Both the position numbers and the translations under genes were made by a program. From Mercurialis annua (taxonomy: Eukaryota > Streptophyta > Magnoliopsida > Malpighiales > Euphorbiaceae), in NCBI RefSeq assembly GCF_937616625.2, contig NC_065572.1:74522653-74586652 (forward strand): a stretch of DNA of 64,000 nucleotides. The letters run 5' to 3'. Under the pieces are notes generated by a model. The model worked only from the letters and a program-made list of their open reading frames with translations. It searched no databases and was not told where the DNA came from. Of this stretch, positions 12,113 to 29,527 are shown in pieces; position 1 is the first letter of the stretch; every line of letters starts with the position of its first letter.

Positions 12113-12353
12113 CTCCCTCCGTTCCATGATATTTATCGCATTTGGATAATTATTTTAATCCATAATATTTGTCATTTTAAAATATCAAAAAAGCATTAAT
12201 TGTTATTTTTTCATGTTTGCCCGTTATTAATTTATTGAAAGAATAAAATAAATAGATAAAAGTAGTAGTTATAAATGCAAACAAATTTTAATATAGTGTT
12301 AATTTAGTTTTTGTTTCAAAGTCAAATTCGACAAATATTATGGACTGGAAAAG
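12113..12353. mobile_element. Stowaway-like (Tc1/mariner) MITE, right end eroded
   Basis: It begins CTCCCTCCGTTCCATGATAT after TA. The right side, GACAAATATTATGGACTGGA, is the imperfect complement of the start, but the terminal GGAG is lost. Confidence 0.6.
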
Positions 12354-13234
12354 TATAAATTAAGACATATTAATTATTTTTTTAATTTTTATGCAAAAAC
12401 TAAATAGATAAATATTATGAACTGAAAAAAGTAATATTTATATTTAAATTTTTATAATATAGTCTAAATTATTTACGTCTTTTTCTATAGTCAACAAAAG
12501 AATAAAAAATCAATTATAAAAAGCAATATTTGATCATTGGAATCTCTATAACAAAGACATAAAAAGAGAGGATTAAATTTAAAAATATAAACCTATAAAA
12601 AGAAAAAAAATTAAAAGAGAGTGGAGTAATTATTTTTGGGAAAATATGTTTTTTTACAAAAAAGGACGTGAGGGGGGTGTAATTGTTTTTAATATAAATT
12701 CATGGGTGATGAAAAATGAACTTTTTGTTTTTGAACAAAATCCGGTAATGACATTCGAGAAGTGTGTGAGGGCTAGTTGCTTCCAATACGACAAGATGTC
12801 ATTGTTATTTTTTATGGATAGGTTTCACAACTTGCATTGGTGGGTTTGAAAATACGCTTATAGATATTTAATTACTCGTATTTATTTTAAAACTAAATAA
12901 ATTAATTTTAAAAATATAAAATGTTTTTAATCTCATAAAACAATTCCTGACATTTCTATGTTAAAATATTAAAATTTGTTATTTTATCCCTTAGTTGAAC
13001 AATCAATATATGTATAATGTATGTGTGTCCATATAAATGTTTGTTTAACTCTTTTTTTAAATGTTTGTTTAACTCTTTTTTAACTAAATCATCTCATTGT
13101 CAAAAAAAAAAAAACTAAATCATCTAATAAAATTAACCGGCGTAAAATGCTAATAATAATTTAAACAAACATTAAAGAATAACCAATCATCTTTTAAAGA
13201 TGAATTAATAGTTAAGACTGTTATAAGATCTTTA
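12354..13234. other. AT-rich spacer
   Basis: No supported gene. A 67-codon frame at 12646-12849 starting MFFYKKGREGG lacks motifs. A 25-bp tandem duplication of TGTTTGTTTAACTCTTTTTT lies near 13040-13085. Confidence 0.5.
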
Positions 13235-13819
13235 GAGCATCCACAATACAATGCTAAAATGTCATGCTAATGCTATAATTTGGCATTGAGCTTTAAATTC
13301 AGTTTCCAATGCGATGTTATATTCGGTGCTAAATTTAGCATATGCTATATTATGTCTTAAATTTAGCATCCACTATAACATATGCTAAACTTCAACAACC
13401 AATCAAAATTCATTGTTAATTATAATTTTTTACTATTACTTTTTTTTTTTAATTTCATTATTTATTTTAAATTTTATACTTCTTTTTTTATTTTTACAAT
13501 TTTGATTAATTAAAAAAAATAGACCACAAGCCAACATATTAAATGATCTATAAAATAATTTATTTTTATATAATCCACCGATTATCTTAATAATTTTTTT
13601 TAAAAAGATTTTCATTATTATATCAATTAAAAAATAAAATTTATGTTAAAATAATTTATAAAACATATTATTTAATTGTTTTTTTTTCTTTCAAAAAGTT
13701 GATATATATTTATTATAACATTTTTTAGCATTTTGTAATTAAAATTTTATGCTAAATATAACATTTTGCTACTTTTTCATGCTAAATTTAACATAAAAAA
13801 TGACATTGCATTGTGGATG
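13235..13819. mobile_element. MITE with GAGCATCCACAAT-type inverted ends
   Basis: The left end GAGCATCCACAATACAATG pairs with the right end GACATTGCATTGTGGATG. The interior contains repeated ATGCTAAATTTAGCAT-like units. The flanks ATCTTTAG and ATCTTAG are similar but not identical, so target-site length is unresolved. Confidence 0.65.
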
Positions 13820-15335
13820 ATCTTAGTAAGTAGATTTTCTTAAAAGTTCAAACCAACATAACCTTTTAATATTTAAGATTTTATTTTAGTATTTAGGTTA
13901 TAAGTAATAATAGTTAATAGTATTCTTCAAGTTTCAAATGCCCATTAATTAAATTTATGAATTAATGCAAAAAAATAATGTACAATGCGTTTTACATTTT
14001 CAATTCAATTTCTATTCTTCCAACTTTAATGACGAGTTTTTTTTAAGCACCATTTTGGTTGAGGAAAATCGGATGATTAAAATCCATGAATTTTATACAA
14101 TTTATAGATTTAAAATCTACCGTTTGTTAAGATACAAAATGATGAATTTTTTTGAATTGTCAATAAAATTCTTTATTTAATTTTTTATTAAGGAGGTGAA
14201 AAAGTTGAAATCCACCACTTGTTATACATGATGATTGTTAGAATATTTTTTTATTTAAAAAAATTCCTTATAAATTCATTGATCTTATGTTATAATTTTA
14301 AAATCCATGAATTTTATATTTCATAGATTTTAAATTCATCAATTCAAAGAATGCCTTATTATTTAAACCACCGACTGGAAACTCGACTTATAATGCCAGT
14401 GTATCCCAAAATCTACCGCACTGCAATTTTCATTATTCCAATTAACACACGTTGATTAAATTTTTAAGCATTAAACATAAAATTTGGAATTAAAAAAGTT
14501 GAGTGAAGATTGTAATTTTTATAATTTATGATCTTGCTTGTATTTAAGCTGAAAATTATTAAATAATATATTTCTTAATTATGAAAATTTAAGAAGAAAT
14601 TGCAAACTTATTGGATTCAGTTTAAGAAGCTGCAATTCATACATTTTGAATAAAATATGGATTTTTATTTTTTTTTAGTTAAAAGAAAGCAGAGAAAGGG
14701 TGTTGTTTTTTCGCGTTTTAGGGTGCCTGCGATTTCGTTAAGATACAAAAAGTACAAAAGGGTATTATCGCCACACAATTAGCATTCTGGAAAACGACAA
14801 TTCAATTGAATGGTCCGTAAGTGATTAAAGCAAAATCCAAGGTTCGTACACTGAAATTAAAGTATTAACATACGACCACTAGAAAATTTATTTGCGTATG
14901 TATTAGAAAAATATGACCATTGTTTTAGATATTTGTATTTTTTTAACAAAATAGAGATATTTATATTAGAGATTACTATAGTTTTTCTATTTTTAATTTA
15001 CCTTTTTATATACCTTTTTAATGAAAAATTAGTTTAGACGAACAATCTCTTGACTAATACTACCACAAATAGAGTCAACAAATAGAAGATAAGGATAGTG
15101 AATTTAATCAAACAAAAAAGAAATAATAATATACTTTAAAAATGTAGTATTTGAGGCGTAGGGTGAGGGAATACATAATATTATATGTATTAATTAGTTA
15201 AATTTAAAGGAAAAAAGAAAATTGTTGCATATAAACATTGATCGCATGCCATAGATTTTGTCTGGCAGTCTAAGTCACAACCATCTAGACGCTACGGTCG
15301 CAAATTCTAATACCAGCTACATCTTTTTTAATAAA
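13820..15335. other. Gene-free AT-rich DNA with a diffuse inverted repeat
   Basis: At 14050-14345 the phrases AAAATCCATGAATTTTATA and ATAGATTTTAAATTCATCAA repeat in both orientations, suggesting an old MITE. Nothing else is recognisable to 15335. Confidence 0.45.
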
Positions 15336-15896
15336 CTAGTTTCGCATTACGTGCTATACACGTTGCTCGTAACGTAACACGTCAATAAACATATTAGTAA
15401 ATTTATTATAATTATATCAATTTTTTATTTATAATTAATATTAAATTAGTTAAGAATTTTTGTAAAAGTAAATATAATATATTCGGTTATTAAATTTGTT
15501 CCATACTGAATTTATTCTTTTTTTGGTTTTATAATAACCATAATTAAATAATTAATTTAATTTTATTAATAATATCTTTAAAAATAATAATAAGATAGAA
15601 ATTTAAATAATAATATATTGACCAAATACAGTATTTTAATTTTGTAGTTCAATCAAACTAAAAGATAGGTATTCCTACTAATTTGGAGACAATTTAGTTA
15701 TTTTTTACATATTAAAACTAAATTGGAGATAAGTTAGCTACCTATTCTAATTAGGACTTTAATCACAATAGTGATTAATTAAATAACTAATTAGGTAATG
15801 ACTATAAAACCTTTATTTAATACTAAACTGAAAAGGATTATTCGGTAAATTTGCATGTCCCCCCCTACCCATCCGTGCTTTTATATATAGTATAGA
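15336..15896 (-). mobile_element. Non-autonomous Helitron, copy 1
   Basis: On the - strand it starts TCTATACTATATATAAAAGC just after A (15897) and ends AATGCGAAACTAG just before T (15335). That is the TC...CTRR form with A/T insertion typical of Helitrons. A small hairpin (ACGTG-TATAG-CACGT region) stands about 10 bases before the end. No Rep/helicase coding. A second copy with the same ends is at 40789-41337. Confidence 0.8.
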
Positions 15897-16289
15897 TAGA
15901 GTAGTTCAAACTGAACTGCTGGCCATAGTAAGACTCGGATTTTTCAAATATATATATGGGCTTGCAAGCGGTTCACATCTCAAAATTTGGCAGTATTTTG
16001 ATTCCAATTCAGGAGTATGCAACTTCGTTGCCAAAAGAAAAGGAATTTACTTGACCAAGTATAAGTCGTTCGCTAAATTAAACGGTAAACAAAATTCGAC
16101 CGATCGATTCAATTGATCGAATTGATAACTTTCAGGTAGTTTGTCTTGATGAAAATTAAACGTTGAGCCAGTTTGGTTTAAAAATTGAAATTTCAAGTCT
16201 TCTTTTATATTATTATGGAAAATATAGTTAATTAACTCTTACATTTGGTTATTATGTTTATCTTTATTTTTATGTTTATTTTATTCTAA

Positions 16290-16530
16290 ATAAAAGGCCA
16301 ATAATGTCTTTCGACTTGTGACTTAAGATTAAATAATTTGCTTTTAGACATATTAATCAATTAAGAGTAAATACTCTCTATTTTTAAATTAATTAAAGAT
16401 AATATAAATAAAATATTATCCTTAATTGACCTAAAAGCTGAAAATATTATTTTTAATTGATCATAATAGTTTAAAGTTAGGGTTTTAATCCAGAGTCACA
16501 AGTTCAGGGATCAAATTGACCCTTTATTCA
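16290..16530. mobile_element. MITE with AAAGGCCAAT/AAAGGGTCAAT inverted ends
   Basis: The left end (AAAAGGCCAATAATGTCTTT then ACTTGTGACT) matches the complement of the right end (AAAGGGTCAATTTGATCCCT then ACTTGTGACT). It lies about 270 bp upstream of the PYL8 start codon region's leader. It is related to 52781-53080. Confidence 0.6.
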
Positions 16531-16615
16531 TTTTATTTTAATTTTTTAACTTTCAGGTGATTTAGATGTACTACTAGATAAAGAGAAAGAGAGACTGGAG
16601 GGGTAGAGTTCTTTT

Positions 16616-16663
16616 ATGGCGGTGAGTTGCGTACTCTTTTCCCTCTCAACCTCTCCACAATAA
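16616..16663 (+). other. Possible upstream ORF in the PYL8 leader (15 codons)
   Basis: An ATG at 16616 opens a 15-residue frame (MAVSCVLFSLSTSPQ) that stops at TAA 16661-16663, 138 bp before the PYL8 start. Whether it is transcribed is unknown. GGTGAGTTGC inside it also looks like a splice donor, which would remove it. Confidence 0.3.
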
Positions 16664-16800
16664 CACCACCGAAAAATCGTCATCGCCGGCAGTCAGATAA
16701 CCGGCTCCGACGGGCAAAATTGTTCGCGTAACAAACAATCTCCGCTCCGTTTCTTTTCTTTCCGGTCGCAAAGATAAGGCCGTGTTTGTCTGGCTTGAAA

Positions 16801-18626
16801 ATGAACGGTAAGAGTAATCTCACCGGAAACGTAGGGGTTAGTAACGGAATTTCAGAGAATGAGTACGTGAGGAAACACCACAGACATGATCCTGCCGATC
16901 ATCAGTGTAGTTCTGCTCTTGTTAAACACATCAAAGCTCCGGTTCATCTCGTAATTTCTCATTCTCTCTCGCTCGCCTTTTTTATTATGTTTTCTTTAAT
17001 CTTGCTTGATTATAATTTGTGATTAATTGTTAATTGTGCCTTCTTTTGCAAGATTTATGTGCAGAATTTCTCAATCTTGATTTTGATCTTGATCTTGATC
17101 TGTTGTTTTGACTTTTGTTTGTATCAGTATTAATTGATCGTGTGTTTGGATTGATATTCTGTTTGGTTAATTTGACAATTGGCGGTTTCTGTGGTTGCAT
17201 GCAGTGACAAAAGAGGAAAACTGAAGATAGGAGATAAAGTTAAAATTTACAATTATTACATTCTGGCATTTTACTAAGATTAAATAATTTTTATTTTGAA
17301 TTTAAGTGGAAAAATTATTAGGTTTGGAGTATTGTTGATTGTTATTCTTGCATGCATTTCAGGTTTCTTGAGACTGAAAGATTTTGATTTCCATTTGTTG
17401 AAGAGTTTATTTGCTGTGGTGTCTTTTGGATAACCGTAGTTGTTAAGAATCAAACTGTGTTAGATTTACTCTACACTACAGAGCAGGATGAACTGGTGGT
17501 TAATTAGTGTGATTGTGTCAAATACATTCATAACCTAGTTCTTCAGATTTGCATTTTCGGAGTAAATGATTGAAATGAAATGTGAAATTATGTTTTTTTT
17601 TTTTCATTTCTTGAAAGTGGTTAATACATGAGAATCTTGGTTGAAAAAGAAACATGCATGTAAAGAATATTCAAAATGATTATATTTTTTGTTCAAGAAT
17701 CATGTTAGATTCCTAGGATGTGACAGTTGCAATTCGTGAATTGCTTTGCGATTTGTGATCACTGATCAGTGTTTTTGTTATCAACAGGTTTGGTCTTTGG
17801 TGAGGAGGTTTGATCAACCACAGAAGTATAAGCCATTCATTAGTAGATGCGTTGCACAGGAGAATCTTCAGATTGGAAGTCTAAGGGAAATTGATGTAAA
17901 GTCTGGACTTCCTGCTACTACAAGTACTGAAAGATTAGAGTTTCTCGATGAGAATGAGCATATTCTTAGCATCAGGATTGTTGGTGGGGATCATAGACTT
18001 AAGGTAATTACTTCTTTAATTTATTGACACCCTAATTTGTGTAAAGTTTTGCTTTGTGAAATAGCATGTTCTGATGCTCTTTGTGGTTATAGTCATAAGC
18101 TAGTAGTTTGCTTCTTGTTAAATGGTATTCTATGTAGCATGGACACAGATACAAGGAAATGAGACATTTGAACACGGACATGGCATTATTTTAAGGTTTC
18201 TTTATATCAAAAATGAAGTTTAATGTCCCAAACACCAAGTTTCCAACAAGTTTCCGAATTGGAAAATATTGACCGGATGAAGTGTCCATGCTACTTAGAT
18301 GATATTTGAATGTTTTAGATTGCAACTTATTTGTGAGTTATAAATTCTTCACATTTACATGCAACTGAAAAACAAACCCTCTTCTGATTCTTTTGGCTTG
18401 GCAACAGAACTATTCTTCAATCATTTCCCTGCATCCAGAGATCATTGACGGAAGACCAGGGACTCTGGTGATCGAGTCATTTGTAGTAGATGTGCCTGAT
18501 GGTAATACCAAGGATGAGACGTGCTATTTCATTGAAGCTCTTATCAAGTGCAATCTCAAATCACTGGCTGATGTTTCGGAGCGCCTTGCAATTCAGGACC
18601 GGACTGAGCCAATTGATTGCAGCTAA
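16801..18626 (+). CDS. PYL8: PYR/PYL/RCAR abscisic acid receptor, PYL8-type
   Basis: Three exons, 16801-16950, 17788-18003 and 18408-18626, all joined in phase 0, give 194 residues. The protein is a START/Bet v1-fold cytosolic and nuclear ABA receptor that inhibits clade A PP2C phosphatases once ABA is bound, releasing SnRK2 kinases. Visible hallmarks: the ABA-carboxylate Lys in QKYKPF (K65), gate loop SGLPA (89-93), latch HRL (119-121), and the C-terminal helix around [20 protein letters not shown]. Sequence and intron positions fit subfamily I (PYL7-10). NQCSS-like DHQCSS, KPFISRC, and [20 protein letters not shown] resemble Arabidopsis PYL8 more than PYL9. The start is ATG 16801; the in-frame TTG at 16786 is not a start. 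The longer frame at 17746 is intron sequence. It converges on FTSH11. Confidence 0.93.
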
Positions 18627-19568
18627 GAAATGTCGCGACTAGGCTGTGGAGGTGTTGATGCTATGGTTGTGAAGGATGAAGCTTCCAGGGCTTGGTTGTT
18701 CTATGTCAGAGGCACTGGATACTGACTGGCTGTAGTGTTTTCTTCCATCTTCCGGACAATGTTACACACTCTTCGCTTATGTTGTCTTCGTAAATTTATT
18801 TGCTGGATTTCGCTTCTTTATTAAGATTTAGAACCACACCCTTATAAAGGTTTATCAAGCTGGTGAATGAAAAGAGTAAAAAGAAATGAAGAAAAACTTA
18901 GGCTATGTTTTGTTTGTTTTTACGTCGGTGATGTCCAGCGTTTTGTCTGTGGTGATGACATTATGTTGTATATATGCGTGCTGGAAGGAGGTGTATTATC
19001 ATTTCCGCTGTTATTATCCTTCAATAGTTGTAGGTGCAGTTTAAGTAGGTTTTGAAATGAAAATCTAGAGTTGTGATTACCATTTTGTTTCAGGAATCGA
19101 AGCTTTATTATACAGAGGTCTGTAAATTAAATTTTGCACCGTTTAGTACTATATTTTTAGTTCCTCTTCGTAAGGTTTGTGAGTTCAATTACGCTAATAG
19201 ATTTATGTGACTTGCGATTTAACATAGAATTAGAGGAAAGCTGAAAAGTACTAGTTCTGGTTAAATGTCTAATAGTAAATTTTTTACAAAAATCAGCTGT
19301 TCATCCAGTACTGGTATTAAAATGGTACAAGTGCTCCAAAAAAATCATCTCTATTAAGGCTAACGTTCTAATGAATCGAAGTAACTTAAAAATGATTTTG
19401 ATTCTGGTTAGAATGCTAAAAGGGATTATTATTTGGAATTGCTTCCGGTACACTCTGGACACATGAAATGAGGGGGTAATTGGAAGAAATTATATAAATA
19501 ATCAGCTGAGCTGCTTTTAAATACACTGTACAGAGAGTCCCCCCTTTTGCTGAATTTAGATTACAAGA
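18627..19568. other. Convergent intergenic spacer (3' ends of PYL8 and FTSH11)
   Basis: Contains the PYL8 3' UTR (to roughly 18900-19150) and the FTSH11 3' UTR. No further gene. A 62-codon frame at 18867 lies in the presumed UTR and has no recognisable features. Confidence 0.6.
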
Positions 19569-26007
<6,439 letters not shown>

Positions 26008-27070
26008 TGTTTGTTAGGGTTTATGGCTGCCTATTGTGTGTAGCTAAAAACTCTCAGAAGTTTTGCTCTTCTGGTGCTGTGTTTTGGGAGAGTTTTTGAG
26101 AGCCACAAAAATAGTGAGGGAGACAGCGGAAGCAAGATTTAATCATAGCAGTTAAGTTATCTTATCTTGTCGCCGGCTTTGCAATTGTGGCTCTAGCTAT
26201 CTTTTCAACTGTGCTTTCTTTTTTTCACTTTGGTTTGAGTGTTTTAAAAACCGAGCATCTGGATTCTGGTTTAACCTCCGGTTGAATTAACTGAGTAAAA
26301 TTATAAAATAGAAAAAACATTTAGACATAATTTGTATGATAGCTTAGTAATTTTCATGTTTAAATATTTACTAATTTATTTAAGTTTCCGATTCCTTCAA
26401 AGACATTTGTTGGGCCATTTCAAGTGAAGTTGTTTTGTAAGATTGTTATAACAATAATTTTGAAAAAAATAATAACTGAAAGGTGTTTTCGCCTCAAATT
26501 ATCATGAACAATGTCAGTTTCATATGATCCGAGTTTGAAAAATTTCAGGCTTGTGAATAAGTGGTTAGAGACTGCAGAAATATGTACCGAGTCCGAATGC
26601 CCTTACTTGGATGTACTGCTAGACAGTTACAAAAAGGTAATACTTTAATTCAATTTTACTTAATTTTTCAAGTTTGAGAATTTGTATAATAGTTCACTAA
26701 TTTAATGTATTGTAATATTTTTAATTTAAGTATTGGCCTCAATTTTTCACAATAAAAAATGTAGATGAACAGAAGTGGTCGTCTTAAATGATTGCATCGA
26801 AGGGCTCCTTCGAGAGGGACCTATATTAGGCATTACTGGTGTCTACAATAGTTTATCCAATTAAAAGTCGGGGTAGGTTAAAATGTGTTTTGTTTTGATA
26901 TATTTTTTATTGTTTTTAAAAAAGGAAAAGTAAATAGATTTTAATGTTTATTTTATAAAATTATATGATATTTATAGAAAATTTTGAATGTCCAGTAGTA
27001 GAATGTCAAGAAATGAACTTGAGAAACATGGTTTAGGTTTCCATGCTTTGGTGATAGATTCAGTAAGAAC
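26008..27070. other. FTSH11 promoter side and degenerate gene-like fragments
   Basis: 26008-26200 should hold the FTSH11 leader and promoter. At 26519-26636 a + frame reads DPSLKNFRLVNKWLETAEIC and continues to LDVLLDSYKK, followed directly by a donor-like GTAATAC. Around 26785 a frame reads NDCIEGLLREGPILGITG. They look like exons of a captured or decayed gene, but I do not recognise the family. Confidence 0.4.
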
Positions 27071-27257
27071 CGAATTTAAAGATGATAACTTCATCCAATT
27101 TTTTATCGGTCAGAAATTCATTAGTAACAAATTAAAGAGATTGTGGACCTGGAATGGTTCATCGATGATCTAGACAAAAGTCACTCTTTCATAAATTTCA
27201 GTATCCGAAGATAATTAATTTATATTTATTCAGTTAATATTTAATTTTTATTCTATT

Positions 27258-29075
27258 GATTAATTTTTCAATTTTTTTATAGATGATTCACGTGAAATTA
27301 TAGTTAGTAGTTGTGCATTTGTGTGAAAACAGAATAATGAAATTTTTATACAATTTTTTTTTTAGTTTGATTTTTTAATTACTTTCTCTGTCACTATTGG
27401 TGGAGCTAAGGGGCGAGCTCGTGCGGCCGCCCCCTAAACAGGAGGAATTTCAAAAATGAAATTCATTTTTTGTTCAATCGCCTTTTTATTTTATACAACT
27501 TATCGTTTCCTCCCTCCGATCAGTATTACCGTCTCTCGCTATTTACAGATGATCAGCCGTTCACTCTATTAGATCAGTGTTACTGTCTCACGCTACCTCG
27601 AGATGATCCCCCGTCGACGTCACATTTGCGACCTTTTTTTTCTCGCCGGGCTTAGGATCCGTTGCAGCTTGTTTTCTCGCCGTCAGAGTCTTAGTTGTAC
27701 ATTTTGAACCTCAACTGGAGGCATACCGCATGCTTCATTCACGAGCTACCGATATATATCACACTTCCATCTTTTGTGCTCCTACCGGACACATAGGAGG
27801 AGCCCGGTACTGTGACACTAGGTACAGATGTTGACCTTTCAGCTCAGAATGAGGACGGGGACGTTGACGACAGCGAGGAGCCTTCGGATACTAGACAGTC
27901 TCACAATTACTGAGAACATGCGGCGTCGACATTCGAGCCTGGATTACGGTCTGAGGTTTCAAATATTAAACACCACTAGATATTAGGATCAATTTTTATA
28001 TTGTTGTTTATTTATTGACACTTTAAAATTTGTATTTTTAGATTTTGATATATTATTTATTTTCATGTAATCCCGCAAATATATCAAACATATTGTCAAT
28101 TTTTATAATTGTTTGTTAAAATCGTTTGTGAAATAAAATTAATTTTATAGTAAATAATTTTTGAAAACAAAAAATTGAGATCGTACGCCGCGCATGGATT
28201 GGTTATTTGAAGGATTGTGGCATTTGACGACATGCAAAATAAATTAACTGAATAGTATATAAAAGAAAAACAAAGAAACTAAATATAAATATGATTAATA
28301 ATTTATGCCTAATTAAACAATAAAAATAAAATAAATATTTAATTAGTTTTTTTATATATATGTATATATATATATTAAGTTATTTAATATTAATTTCAAT
28401 ATATACCTTCATTCAACCTATTTCTTTCACTTCTTCTTACTTAATCTCTCTTTTTCTCCTCTCTTATGGTTCCTCCAAAAGTTGACAAAGAAGGAGCAAG
28501 AAAAATGCGAAAACTAGGATGAAAACTAAGAAACTATAACAACAAAAATTTAGTGATGAACAAAGGAAAAAGTTCAAAATAATAGTGAGTTGGAGAAAGT
28601 TTATTAAAAGCGAAATCAGAAAATAAGATTTTTCATAAATTTGAAATTAATCAAAAACCTATTTCTTCTCTTTTATTTTTTTATTTAACTGTTTCTTTTT
28701 CTTTATGCATTCAAATCCATATGCTGGGCTCTCAATGGTTTGTTAACACTGTTATGCAAAAAGCCTTATATGATATCTGATTTTAAAACGCTAGGGATTT
28801 AATTAAAATTCGAAATTTAAAAAAGACATACTTTCTTCATATCATAAACGACAGGGTGCATATTTGCCTCTTTTCCAATATGTTTGTTTTTTGAAATCCC
28901 TTCAGCTAGGGGGCGGCCGCACAGGCTCGCCCTTTAACTCCACCTCTAGTGATAGAGAAAGAAAATAAAAGATCAAACTAAATAAATATTGTATAAGAGA
29001 TTCAATTTTTTGTTGTTAACGCAAAAGCATTTTTTAAAAGTTAGCCGACTATAAAAATGTCTAAACATTAATTTA
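27258..29075. mobile_element. Element with long terminal inverted repeats (Mutator/foldback-like)
   Basis: The left arm core at 27384-27451 (ACTTTCTCTGTCACTATTGG ... GTGCGGCCGCCCCCT) is repeated inverted at 28905-28965 (AGGGGGCGGCCGCAC ... TAGTGATAGAGAAAG). Similarity continues outward on both sides for about another 100 bp. The interior at 27510-27960 is GC-rich and includes a frame reading QNEDGDVDDSEEPSDTRQSHNY that stops; the rest is AT-rich. The exact ends and target duplication are not resolved. A third copy of the left arm is at 33002-33420. Confidence 0.6.
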
Positions 29076-29247
29076 AAATCTAATCAAATCCTAAAAACTA
29101 TTATCAAATTCCAAGAGATGTCAACCACCAACTGCAAAGTAGGGCTTCATGCAAACCAGTTATACGAAACTAACAAATTAGTTAATAAAACAAAAATTAA
29201 ATATTAATTGAATAAATAAAAATTAATTACTTTTCCGATAATAGATT

Positions 29248-29488
29248 TGACAAAAGAGTGACTCGCTCATGTTATAAAATAAGAGTAGATAGAGAGAGAA
29301 ATTATTTTGATATTTATTCATCAAACTAAGCCTTTAAATAGGCATTACATCAACGGCTAGAAACAAGAAAATAGGAATAGCTTTCGAAGATAGAAATTAA
29401 CTCCTACATATCTGAATATAAGATCAGATATTAACAAACTCCTATTGACTAAGACAAATAAAATAAATACTAATAAATTTACTTAACA
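29248..29488 (-). repeat. 3' LTR of the copia element (approximate)
   Basis: Downstream of RNase H the - strand has a purine tract (AAGGAAAGATA) followed by TGTTAAGTAAATTTATTAG at 29488, the expected LTR start. A TATTTAAAGG box lies at about 29331-29340. The end at TGTCA (29248) is chosen for the TG...CA rule. No second LTR is available to confirm the length. Confidence 0.5.
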
Positions 29489-29527
29489 TATCTTTCCTTA
29501 AACTAATGTCTTTAGACATCAGTTTAA

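Noticed and set aside
18867..19055. 62-codon + strand ORF after PYL8
   Set aside because: In the presumed PYL8 3' UTR, with no motif or splice evidence.
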